Below, piece by piece: positions 27,283 through 35,045 of a stretch of DNA of 39,904 nt. The notes under the pieces are model-generated. The model saw nothing but the letters and a program-made list of their open reading frames with translations, made no database searches and was not told the origin of the DNA. Position numbers and translations under genes: made by a program. The stretch comes from Candidatus Latescibacterota bacterium (lineage in GTDB: Bacteria; Latescibacterota; UBA2968), in the NCBI GenBank assembly GCA_021295695.1, contig JAGWBW010000014.1, positions 1 through 39,904 of the forward strand, read 5' to 3'. Each line of letters starts with the position of its first letter. Position 1 is the stretch's first letter.

Positions 27283-28485
27283 TCATTCCAAACAGGCCTC
27301 ATAAGTCTCAAAGCGTTCGCCTTCGGTTTCTTCGGGATCGACTAACTTAAGCCACATCCCCTGGTCCTTTTTTTGTCCACTCAACTGCCTGCGGCTGCCC
27401 AGATTGGCAGGGTCCGCACCGTGCCAGATCACGTCGCCATCTTGCAAAAAGATAAATTCATTCCGATACCGGTCAACGATACCCCGCCGCCGATCCTGGT
27501 AAAGCAGAGCCTGCTCACAGGTGGTGCGGCGCCAGCTTTCCACTATTTTTTCGCTATCTGTGCGCTCCGAATCAAACTCGGCCAGGGGGGCAGATACCTC
27601 GCTTTCAAAATCGATCTCCCGCAAATCAACCGTACCAAAACCGCGCCTGTCCGCGATCAACAAATGATTGCGGTCGCGACGAAAAGGCGGGTTAGGCCAA
27701 TCAGACGCGGGGTCGTGACCCATCAAATGAGCACCACATGCATCGGTAGCAGTTACATGGTCACCCGCTAATAACGCATTGCAGATACGCCCCTGTCCGC
27801 CCCACTCTCTTCCCCATTGCCCGGTTAGTGCATCCACGATATTCAAACAGGGTTGGGTAATCAATCCCAAATCGGGCAACACATAAGACAGGCGGATAAA
27901 GTGGTGATAATAGGATCTTACACGGCCGTGCGGCAGCGTGATCGGAGGCAAACCAAACAGGTTTTTCATGCAAAGCGTAATCCCCATAAACAGATGATTC
28001 TTCATCTTAGCCACAGAAATCACCTCGGCCCCTTCAAAACACGCGCTGAGCGTATAGCGGTCAAACATACATCCGCCCCCCGGCACGTCATACTGTTTGA
28101 AGGGCGGCGCGTTTGAATCGACAAATCCCACATCGTATTCTTTCAAAATATGCGCGTAATTAAAATCCTCACCCATAAGATGTTCGCGCGTATAGGGGTT
28201 GGTATCCGTCGCAATAATTTCCGCACGGGTTCGCTCTCGCAACAAACGCAAAACAGCGCGTGCGACCATATCATCGACCAACTCGCGCCGTCGTCCCATG
28301 TAGTAAATAATGCGGTTGTGTAGCTTCATCATATTGAACTTGATCACAATCCGATTGGCTTTCTCCAGCTTTTCCCACGACCGATGCAATGGGTCTGTAA
28401 TGCGGCGCAAAGTCTGGTATATTTCTTCCTCTGATGTCCGCCAATTGCAATGCGCTGCGCGAACCTTGTAATTCTTCTCCGCCAT
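27283..28485 (-). CDS. DUF362-domain protein
   Basis: A 400-residue protein of the DUF362 type. Family features are the N-terminal NRIVIKFNM stretch, VISVAKMKNHLFMGITLCMKNLFGLPP in the middle and NIVDALTGQWGREWGGQGR, followed by LLAGDHVTATDACGAHLMGHDP. There is no CxxCxxC ferredoxin domain, which many DUF362 proteins carry. Function in this family is not established. ATG 28485 has GAGG at 5 nt. The frame extends upstream to 28785, but that would cross the divergent promoter region and overlap the neighbouring gene, so it was rejected. It is the first gene of the five-gene operon running to 21389. Confidence 0.8.
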   Translation of the reverse strand: MAEKNYKVRAAHCNWRTSEEEIYQTLRRITDPLHRSWEKLEKANRIVIKFNMMKLHNRIIYYMGRRRELVDDMVARAVLRLLRERTRAEIIATDTNPYTREHLMGEDFNYAHILKEYDVGFVDSNAPPFKQYDVPGGGCMFDRYTLSACFEGAEVISVAKMKNHLFMGITLCMKNLFGLPPITLPHGRVRSYYHHFIRLSYVLPDLGLITQPCLNIVDALTGQWGREWGGQGRICNALLAGDHVTATDACGAHLMGHDPASDWPNPPFRRDRNHLLIADRRGFGTVDLREIDFESEVSAPLAEFDSERTDSEKIVESWRRTTCEQALLYQDRRRGIVDRYRNEFIFLQDGDVIWHGADPANLGSRRQLSGQKKDQGMWLKLVDPEETEGERFETYEACLE

Positions 28486-28527
28486 TTCGACCTCTGTGGT
28501 TAAATGCGACGATATTAGAACTGTCCT

Positions 28528-28533
28528 ATTGTA
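28528..28533 (-). promoter_or_regulatory. Possible -10 element for the DUF362/PPTase/ABC operon
   Basis: TACAAT on the minus strand lies about 37 nt before the expected leader of the DUF362 gene. A convincing -35 was not seen; the upstream sequence is T-rich. The element sits in the 151-bp intergenic region shared with the divergent asparagine-synthetase-like gene. Confidence 0.25.
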
Positions 28534-28590
28534 CCTATAAAAGCGAAAAATGAAAAGTGAAATCATAAAGTTTTCCTTATATTGGGTACA

Positions 28591-28596
28591 TATAAT
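28591..28596 (+). promoter_or_regulatory. Possible -10 element for the asparagine-synthetase-like gene
   Basis: A perfect TATAAT lies 40 nt upstream of the ATG at 28637 and would give a leader of about 34 nt. No good -35 at 16-18 nt was found. This position also argues against the longer start at 28550, which would lie upstream of the promoter. Confidence 0.35.
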
Positions 28597-28636
28597 CTCG
28601 GACGAACGCCAGTGGGTATTCAGACAGGTATTTTTT

Positions 28637-30337
28637 ATGCTCGCAGGATTCACATCCCAATCGCCTCTTGACTTCCGCGAACTTACCCGCGCGCTCACGC
28701 GCATGGCAGATAGCCTTGTCGTACACCAAAAAGCGCATCCCTTCGTCGTTGCCCCGCATATTGCGGGTGTCGCGTTCGCACCCAATTGGCGTGCCGCCTC
28801 CCCTGTTTGCCAGACACAGACGGGATATATTGCTTATCTCGACGGTGAATTTTTCAACCGCGCCGCGCTGGCTCGCACTGCTACATCTGACCCCGAATTT
28901 TTGGTTCAGGCCATCACGAGCGAGCGCGAACTACTGAACCGTATCGATGGCCTTTTTGCTGGCGTGGTTTTCGACACGCACAAAAATGAACTGCATATTG
29001 TCACCGATCGCTATGGCTTGCGCCCGCTCTACTGGACGCGCCTGGGCAATCGCATTGCATGGGCCTCTCAGACCAAAGCTTTTCTTGCGCTGCCCGAGTT
29101 TTCGCCTGTGATTGACCCTATTTCCCGCGACATGTTTTTCGCCACCGGGCAATTGCCTTCTGATCGCACCTATCTCAAAGGCGTTGCACCCGTGCCCGCT
29201 GCAACGAAAATGACATTTCGCATCTCAGATGGTAGCCTCACACAGCAGCGCTACTGGTCGTGGGATGAAATTGCCCCCCTTGCAGGGCATCACAGCCAAC
29301 GCGAATTGGCACATGAATTGGGCGCGCGCTTTCGCAATGCCGTAGAACAGAGAACCACGTCGCAAACCGGTCTCGCTCTCAGCGGAGGCCTCGATTCGCG
29401 TGCGATCCTCGCCGCTATGCCCAGCGCCCCTAAAACCTTCACATTTGGCCACTCCGACAGCGCAGATGTTCGCATTGCCACTCAAGCAGCATCTGTAAAA
29501 AACGCGCCACACACCATCCTCCCCCTCCACAGTCAAAATTGGCTTTTGCCGAGAATCTCCGGTGTGTGGTATGCCGATGGCGCACTCGACCTGCTCCACA
29601 TGCACGGCATTGAACACCTCAAACAACAGAAAGAAGCCTGTGATATCTGCTTCAATGGCGCAGGTGGCGATGGGTTAGCAGGTGCAGGCCATCTGTTTCA
29701 TCCAAACGGACTTTCTGCTTATCTGAAAAATAAGCTACACATTCGGACAGACCGCAACACAATCCAACATCTCGAAACGGCATTTAACAATGCGGGATCG
29801 GCACACGCTTTTTACATAGACTGGCGCATGCGTGGGTTCACCGTGCACGGTCCCCGTCTGGGACTCTTACACGGCCTCGAATACCGCTTGCCATTCCTCG
29901 ACAATCAGGTTCAGGAATTTCTCTATTCTATTCCCCTGCAACAAAAAGCCAACAATCGCCTCTACCGACAAATGCTTCTCAAAACCTTTCCCGAATATTT
30001 CAAAAATATTCCCTATCAGGCCACGGGATTTCCCATCTCTCATTCCCCCTGGATCGTCAGGATCCTGCGGCGTCTCACCCGAATGCACAACCGCCCGCCC
30101 CATACCTTTGCCGATTACGCAAATTGGTTGCGCCAATCGCCGGGTAAAAATTTGTGCGACCATCTCCTCTACAACACATCTGAAACCTCCAGGCTCTGGC
30201 AACGCCATCTTGCGGGTGAAGATCACGCTATCATTTTGGGGCGCTACATGACCTATCAACTCTATCTTCTCCAACTTTTTGACGGCAAATACCGCACATC
30301 AGAAGAAGTGGCTGAACTTCTAAAGATTACCCCATAA
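28637..30337 (+). CDS. Asparagine-synthetase-like amidotransferase lacking the Cys nucleophile
   Basis: A 566-residue two-domain protein. The N-terminal Ntn-type glutaminase fold is recognisable (YLDGEFFN at 67-74, LFAGVVFDTH, DRYGLRPLYW at 124-133). The protein starts M-L-A-G-F rather than M-C-G, so the essential Cys1 is absent. The C-terminal synthetase domain has the PP-loop LSGGLDSR (248-255), so adenylation should be possible, and FNGAGGDGLAG where AsnB has the GxGxDE region. Loss of the Cys is known in beta-lactam synthetases and lasso-peptide cyclases, which form amide bonds without glutamine. ATG 28637 has AGG and a T6 spacer, like the TBDR starts. The gene is divergent from the DUF362/PPTase/ABC operon. 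Exact substrate unknown. Confidence 0.82.
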   Translation: MLAGFTSQSPLDFRELTRALTRMADSLVVHQKAHPFVVAPHIAGVAFAPNWRAASPVCQTQTGYIAYLDGEFFNRAALARTATSDPEFLVQAITSERELLNRIDGLFAGVVFDTHKNELHIVTDRYGLRPLYWTRLGNRIAWASQTKAFLALPEFSPVIDPISRDMFFATGQLPSDRTYLKGVAPVPAATKMTFRISDGSLTQQRYWSWDEIAPLAGHHSQRELAHELGARFRNAVEQRTTSQTGLALSGGLDSRAILAAMPSAPKTFTFGHSDSADVRIATQAASVKNAPHTILPLHSQNWLLPRISGVWYADGALDLLHMHGIEHLKQQKEACDICFNGAGGDGLAGAGHLFHPNGLSAYLKNKLHIRTDRNTIQHLETAFNNAGSAHAFYIDWRMRGFTVHGPRLGLLHGLEYRLPFLDNQVQEFLYSIPLQQKANNRLYRQMLLKTFPEYFKNIPYQATGFPISHSPWIVRILRRLTRMHNRPPHTFADYANWLRQSPGKNLCDHLLYNTSETSRLWQRHLAGEDHAIILGRYMTYQLYLLQLFDGKYRTSEEVAELLKITP

Positions 30338-30338
30338 A

Positions 30339-30376
30339 GAAAAACTGCCATCCGATATTTTTGGACGGCAGTTTCT
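30339..30376. terminator. Hairpin terminator between the amidotransferase and higBA
   Basis: AAACTGCC-A-TCC (30342-30353) pairs with GGA-C-GGCAGTTT (30363-30374) with one A/C mismatch and a 9-nt loop. T-rich sequence follows on the plus strand (TTTCTT), and on the minus strand the arm ends in a T-run. It probably serves both converging units. Confidence 0.7.
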
Positions 30377-30416
30377 TAAACAATTTTTACTGTCAATACT
30401 GTAGCACATTACGCAA

Positions 30417-30713
30417 CTACGCAGGTGCAAAAATCTTGACCTCCTTTTCTATCCGATCAGCCAATGTCATTCTTGCTTTTTCTATCTCATAATGTGTTTG
30501 AATGCCTGTCCAGAATTCAACCGACATGCCAAAATAACGAGCAAGTCGAAGTGCTATATCTGCACTAATACCCTTTTCCCCGCGAATAATTTTGTTGATT
30601 TTTATTGCAGGAACGCAAATATCACGAGCAAGACGATAGCAACTGATTCCCATTGGCTTCAGAAATTCTTCTTGCAAAATCTCACCTGGATGAATTGGGG
30701 GCCTGTCTCTCAT
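30417..30713 (-). CDS. higA: HigA-type antitoxin (XRE helix-turn-helix)
   Basis: A 98-residue HigA/VapI-type antitoxin. The family opening HPGEILQEEFLKPMGIS is followed by an XRE helix-turn-helix (YRLARDICVPAIKINKIIRGEKGISADIALRLARYFG, about 25-62) and SVEFWTGIQTHYEIEKAR. It neutralises the adjacent toxin and usually represses its own operon. It lies 9 nt after the toxin gene, in the toxin-first order typical of higBA. The ATG at 30713 is preceded by a GGTG-rich stretch from the toxin's end. Confidence 0.9.
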   Translation of the reverse strand: MRDRPPIHPGEILQEEFLKPMGISCYRLARDICVPAIKINKIIRGEKGISADIALRLARYFGMSVEFWTGIQTHYEIEKARMTLADRIEKEVKIFAPA

Positions 30714-30722
30714 AATAGCACC

Positions 30723-31004
30723 TCAATGATAATCGACGATTTCAACAGCATAAACACCATCCTCATTCCATTCAAAACAAATTCGCCACTGATCATTTAT
30801 GCGAATACTGTGCTGTCCTCTACGATTGCCTTTCAAAGCCTCTAAACGATTAGATGGTGGCACACGCAAATCATTTAAATTTGCCGATTGGTGAAGTAAA
30901 ATCAATTTGCGTTCAGCAATCTGCTGAATATTATGTGGCAATTTTTTGGAAAAACGACCCTTGAATACTTTTTCGGCTTCTCTATCCTTGAAGGTCCTGA
31001 TCAT
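30723..31004 (-). CDS. higB: HigB/RelE-type toxin
   Basis: A 93-residue ParE/RelE-superfamily toxin of the HigB type, expected to cleave mRNA on the ribosome. It shows the family pattern IRTFKDREAEKVFKG, then NDLRVPPSNRLEALKGNRRGQHSIRINDQWRICFEW and a final VEIVDYH. The conserved Arg and the terminal His region are present. The gene starts 63 nt downstream of tamB on the same strand, in an AT-rich gap (31005-31067). Acquisition as a cassette is plausible but unproven. Confidence 0.88.
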   Translation of the reverse strand: MIRTFKDREAEKVFKGRFSKKLPHNIQQIAERKLILLHQSANLNDLRVPPSNRLEALKGNRRGQHSIRINDQWRICFEWNEDGVYAVEIVDYH

Positions 31005-31067
31005 ATAAAAAACTAATCTTATAGGATAATATTGTCAACCGTTGTTATGTCGGTTTTTTTATTTTCC

Positions 31068-34000
31068 TCACCACTCTTTCTTCCAGAATAACCCTACCGA
31101 TCCTCGCCTGCGTTGATTATTACCTTCATTCACCTCTTCTATCTGACTCGCTTCCAATATCACCTCTGGGAAGATCTCAAATTCCATCGTCGCTTCATAA
31201 GCCGTGCTCGAAAAATCCTGTGCGTAACTTATAAACAACCTGTCCCCAATATACTTGCCCAATCGAACCCTGGGGAGATTGCCTTCGCCAATATCGACCT
31301 CCACAAGATCCAGATGCAATTTTTGTCCAATGTGGCGCCCCAGGCGATTTGCAACAACCCCCGCAAACAGGTCCAGCGTATGGTCCAGCGTATGATCGCG
31401 GGAAAACTGAAATTGATCAGCCGGTCTGCCTGTCAACAGTAGAGATGCAATATTCCCCATATCCCTCCCCAATGACGGATCGCTGCTGTCAAACGAAATC
31501 TGCGGATACGTCAATGTCCCCCCCACTATGACAATAATATCAACAGGCTCTGGCTTCTCGCCCTCTGTAATCACAGCACGCACGCGCGTCTCGGCGCGAA
31601 TATCCAGATCGGGATTCCAGTCGGGCCTGCCCTGAAATTGAACCTCGCCCTGTGTAATACGCAAGCGGTTGTTTTGCCAGATGTAATTGCCCCTGCGGCT
31701 CGATATCGTACCGTAAATACGCGAATCTTCGCGATTTTTTATCACATCCAGATCGCCTCCAATTTCCACCTCAAAGGCCGGGTCGCGCAACCACACCTGT
31801 CTGTCAGCAGACACTTGCAGGTGTATTTCCGGGTCCCTCAGAAACGACGGCATTTCCGGGCTAGGTTCTTCAAACAATTCCGTTAAGCGGATCTCCGCCT
31901 GTTTTGTCGCCAGGCTCGGTACCCCGAGCAATTCCGCCAGGCGGATCTCTGCCTGTTTTGTCGCCAGTTTTCCCACAACTTTGCTGCCTTGCAGCGTTCC
32001 CGTGATCTGCAATTGTCCATCTGTCACAATTTGAAGTTCGGGCAGGGCAACTGGTTCAAAATCGCGGAGTTGTGCAGACAAATCCCATCTGCTCGGCAAA
32101 AAACCCTCAAGCATTATATCGCCAGAAAGATTCACCGAAGTCCCAATCGCAAGACTGTCAATCCAAATTTTTTCATCTTCAACCACAGCACGCCCCGAAA
32201 CAGGCGCGTAAGACCGATGCAGTTCGGGCAGGTGGAATACCCCATCTCGAATTTCGAGTACACCCTGAATATCCGGTTTCTCTAAACGACCACGCGCCTC
32301 CAGATCGAAAGATAACATCCCTGAAATCCCCTCAGAGGTACCGAAAAACGCGTTTGGAACTGTGCCAATTACCATTTCCTCAGACCGTTTTATCCCGGCC
32401 AATTCTGTTTTTTCATCCGCTAAGTTTGGGCGTGTCCTCAAAGCGATCCCCTCAGACCGAGCGCGCAAATGCATATCACCTGTACCTGCAATGGGAAAAC
32501 TGCCTAACAGTGCCAGGACTTCATCTCTATCGGGTACGACTTTCACCTCAAAGTGTATCCTGTCATTGCCCAAAGACACCTCTCCTGCGGCACTATCGAA
32601 TCCCACTCTTGATATTTCGCCCTTTGCAAGATCGAATTGAAAAAAAACAAGAGGATCAGTCAATGTGCCGGCAAAAAGCACTTCACCATTGAGAATGCCC
32701 CCCATACCTGAAGCACCCGCGAGAAATGCCCAGGGGCGCAAGTCCAGATCTTTTAACAACACCTCCACGGTTGCCTGAAAACCCTGTTGGTCTCGCGCGA
32801 TCAGACGCCCCGCTGGCCCAGAAAGCACTAAATGCTCGATGTGAACGCCATGAGATGGCGAATACGCAAACCGAACAGGTCCCTCGTTATGCAGCACCAC
32901 CTGATCGACTTTAACGTAAAGTGAATCCATTGCCACCTGAAAATGATCTTCTTTTTGTCCTGCGTGTCCGAAAAAAAGGACGCGGTTGTCCTGCTGTACG
33001 TCACTACCCAACAAAAATGATGTTTCGCCCTGTACATACACAGCATCGAAAAACACAGCTTGCAACGACCGATCTCCCCAGGTCAAGCGATCCACTTTCA
33101 GGTTAACAGCACCTGAATCTGGGCGCGACCATCGCGTATCAATTGCAATATTCTGAAGCGGGATGCCCACCACAACGATGCTATCTGTGCTACCTTGTGC
33201 AGTAAAACCGGGCGCATCCAACGTTCCCGACCAGGTGCCCGATAGAGCCACTGCCCCCGATAAATCTACATCTATCACCTCGCCTATCGCCTCTAAATCC
33301 TGTACATCCATCAGCCATTGGCCCTCAGAATACCGATCAATATGCCCCTGAGTGGAAAACGCCCCACCCTCGCCCGATAGATCAGCGCGAATATCAGATG
33401 CCCACTCAGAATTGACCAGTGCGGAAACTCGCAAACTATCTGCCGCGGCATTACCCACAATATTCCCCGCTAATTCAATGGTCAAATCGCCACCTGCGAT
33501 ACCATCCACATTGCCCGCAAGCGTCAGTGATGTGCCCCACCTTTCAGTATCCGTCAAAAAGGGTAACGCCACCTCCGTCTGGATATTCCCCGCAATAGCT
33601 GGTTTTTCTCCCTCAAAATGCAATTGCCCATTTCCGTTGATGCGCGTTCCCCAATTCTGCAAAGACATCTCAAAATGATCGATAAAAAGCCGTTGCTCTA
33701 CATATCTCGCACCATCAATACGCCCTGTCGCCCGCCCGACTTTTTTGGGCACATAGGGAAAGTGGCCCGCGTGCAAATCGCGAAATCGCATTTCCCATTC
33801 GCCATCCCAGGTGTTCAACCGCGCTTCCCCATTGCCCGCTATATTGCCACTTGGCCCATTAGCAGTGACCTGCGCCCGCAACAGGCCATTTGCCAAATTG
33901 CCGGTAAAACGCACAGAATCAAATCGCGTATCCCCGAACTGTACGCGCCGAAAAACACCCTCGGCAACAGCACGCTCCACGCCAGAAGAATCTATTGCAA

Positions 34001-34976
34001 AAGTAACCATTCCGTCCAGGCGTGTTCTGATACGGGGTAAATCGGTGTCAAATCCATCTGTGTATCCCAACGAAATGAGATCATTGGTCTCGATCTTTAA
34101 GACCACATCTCCACGCAATGCAAACGGCGCAATTCCCATAATGCCATTAAACGCAATTGCAGCTTCTTCATCTTTCACAATCAGTTCTGTAACAAGGGAT
34201 TGTAGACTGCCCTTCACGTTTCCACGCACCTGCATAGCGCGTGTGGGCAGATCGACCAGGTTTCTGAGATCTGCCAGCCACAAAGAATCGGCTTCTAAAA
34301 CGAGATCTACCTCGGGATTATCCAGTTGGCGCACCAATCCGCTCAGCAGAATGCGAGATTCACGGGTATGCAATGCCACATCGTTCAGTTGCAAGTCACC
34401 GCCCTGCAAAATGGCAATGCCTGACAAATTGGTCACTTCCAGCGGTGGATCGAACTGCACCGAGCGAAAACGCTCCAGGATCAAACGGCACTCCGATTCT
34501 CCCGCAAAAATAGCGCCCTTCAGCGCGATATCTCGCACCTGTGTGCCATCAACTACAATATTGGCATCCGCTATCTCCAGCGACTCAATATCCAAAGCCA
34601 AAGGTGGCAGAACATCCCCCCTCAGCGTCTCGGTCCCTTCGCCAGCAGCGTCAATCTGCATCTCAATCCCCGACAACCGCAGCCGACGAACCAAAGCCTT
34701 TCCCCTTATCAGGCTCCAAAAATTGTACGCCACATCGAGCGTATCCACATGCGCCCAATCCCCAACCTGCACATCCACAATGCGACAATCCCCCAGCGGA
34801 TTGCCCTGAATCTCACCAATCCGATAGATATCATCCCCTTGCCGAGACAGGGCGCGTTGCGCCAATCCGCGCAAAAAATCATTGGCATAGCCACTCGCGA
34901 CCAGCATTGCCACCACCGCCAGCACAATGCCCATGCCGACCAGGATCCAGATTATTGATTTCGTTCGTCTGCTCAT
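31068..34976 (-). CDS. tamB: TamB-like protein (DUF490), translocation and assembly module
   Basis: A 1302-residue protein with a basic N-terminus, one membrane anchor (about 8-28, WILVGMGIVLAVVAMLVA) and a very long beta-rich periplasmic part, as in TamB/AsmA-like bridge proteins that span the periplasm and help outer-membrane assembly or lipid transport. The C-terminal DUF490 region includes GNYIWQNNRLRITQGEVQF, PDLDIRAETRV, VGGTLTYPQISFDSSDPSL and a final LFISYAQDFSSTAYEATMEFEI. A 54-bp tandem duplication gives LATKQAEIRLAELLGVPS and LATKQAEIRLTELFEEPS next to each other near residues 1003-1038. It lies 70 nt downstream of a tamA-like gene, the classic pairing. No clear SD was found upstream of 34976. 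Confidence 0.88.
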   Translation of the reverse strand: MSRRTKSIIWILVGMGIVLAVVAMLVASGYANDFLRGLAQRALSRQGDDIYRIGEIQGNPLGDCRIVDVQVGDWAHVDTLDVAYNFWSLIRGKALVRRLRLSGIEMQIDAAGEGTETLRGDVLPPLALDIESLEIADANIVVDGTQVRDIALKGAIFAGESECRLILERFRSVQFDPPLEVTNLSGIAILQGGDLQLNDVALHTRESRILLSGLVRQLDNPEVDLVLEADSLWLADLRNLVDLPTRAMQVRGNVKGSLQSLVTELIVKDEEAAIAFNGIMGIAPFALRGDVVLKIETNDLISLGYTDGFDTDLPRIRTRLDGMVTFAIDSSGVERAVAEGVFRRVQFGDTRFDSVRFTGNLANGLLRAQVTANGPSGNIAGNGEARLNTWDGEWEMRFRDLHAGHFPYVPKKVGRATGRIDGARYVEQRLFIDHFEMSLQNWGTRINGNGQLHFEGEKPAIAGNIQTEVALPFLTDTERWGTSLTLAGNVDGIAGGDLTIELAGNIVGNAAADSLRVSALVNSEWASDIRADLSGEGGAFSTQGHIDRYSEGQWLMDVQDLEAIGEVIDVDLSGAVALSGTWSGTLDAPGFTAQGSTDSIVVVGIPLQNIAIDTRWSRPDSGAVNLKVDRLTWGDRSLQAVFFDAVYVQGETSFLLGSDVQQDNRVLFFGHAGQKEDHFQVAMDSLYVKVDQVVLHNEGPVRFAYSPSHGVHIEHLVLSGPAGRLIARDQQGFQATVEVLLKDLDLRPWAFLAGASGMGGILNGEVLFAGTLTDPLVFFQFDLAKGEISRVGFDSAAGEVSLGNDRIHFEVKVVPDRDEVLALLGSFPIAGTGDMHLRARSEGIALRTRPNLADEKTELAGIKRSEEMVIGTVPNAFFGTSEGISGMLSFDLEARGRLEKPDIQGVLEIRDGVFHLPELHRSYAPVSGRAVVEDEKIWIDSLAIGTSVNLSGDIMLEGFLPSRWDLSAQLRDFEPVALPELQIVTDGQLQITGTLQGSKVVGKLATKQAEIRLAELLGVPSLATKQAEIRLTELFEEPSPEMPSFLRDPEIHLQVSADRQVWLRDPAFEVEIGGDLDVIKNREDSRIYGTISSRRGNYIWQNNRLRITQGEVQFQGRPDWNPDLDIRAETRVRAVITEGEKPEPVDIIVIVGGTLTYPQISFDSSDPSLGRDMGNIASLLLTGRPADQFQFSRDHTLDHTLDLFAGVVANRLGRHIGQKLHLDLVEVDIGEGNLPRVRLGKYIGDRLFISYAQDFSSTAYEATMEFEIFPEVILEASQIEEVNEGNNQRRRGSVGLFWKKEW
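31860..31967 (-). repeat. 54-bp in-frame tandem duplication inside tamB
   Basis: Two direct copies (31914-31967 and 31860-31913) encode 18-residue units that share LATKQAEIRL-EL and end in PS. They differ at several codons, so the duplication is not brand new. It adds a register to the beta-helical body near the start of the DUF490 region. Confidence 0.85.
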
Positions 34977-35013
34977 TTGACTACTGCCTTTTCAGTCGTT
35001 GCTTTTGACTTTT

Positions 35014-35043
35014 CCATCTGCGTCCATCTGCGTCCATCTGCGG
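35014..35043. repeat. Three 10-bp tandem repeats (CCATCTGCGT) between tamA and tamB
   Basis: Units at 35014-35023 and 35024-35033 are identical; the third (35034-35043) differs at its last base. On the coding (minus) strand this reads as repeated ACGCAGATGG. It fills much of the 70-nt spacer between the tamA-like stop and the tamB start. Similar ACGCAGATGG-like arrays occur between genes in many uncultured bacteria; their function is unknown. Confidence 0.85.
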
Positions 35044-35045
35044 AT

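Noticed and set aside
28550-28636. Upstream 29-residue extension of the asparagine-synthetase-like frame
   Set aside because: It contains the likely -10 TATAAT, has no SD, and the family N-terminus begins at M-L-A-G-F.
28486-28785. Upstream 100-residue extension of the DUF362 frame
   Set aside because: It has no family match, would cross the divergent promoter region and overlap the asparagine-synthetase-like gene; ATG 28485 has a good SD.
33811-34809. 332-codon plus-strand open frame opposite tamB
   Set aside because: It is a shadow of tamB on the other strand; its Ser/Arg/Thr-rich composition is that of antisense sequence and it shows no domain or RBS.
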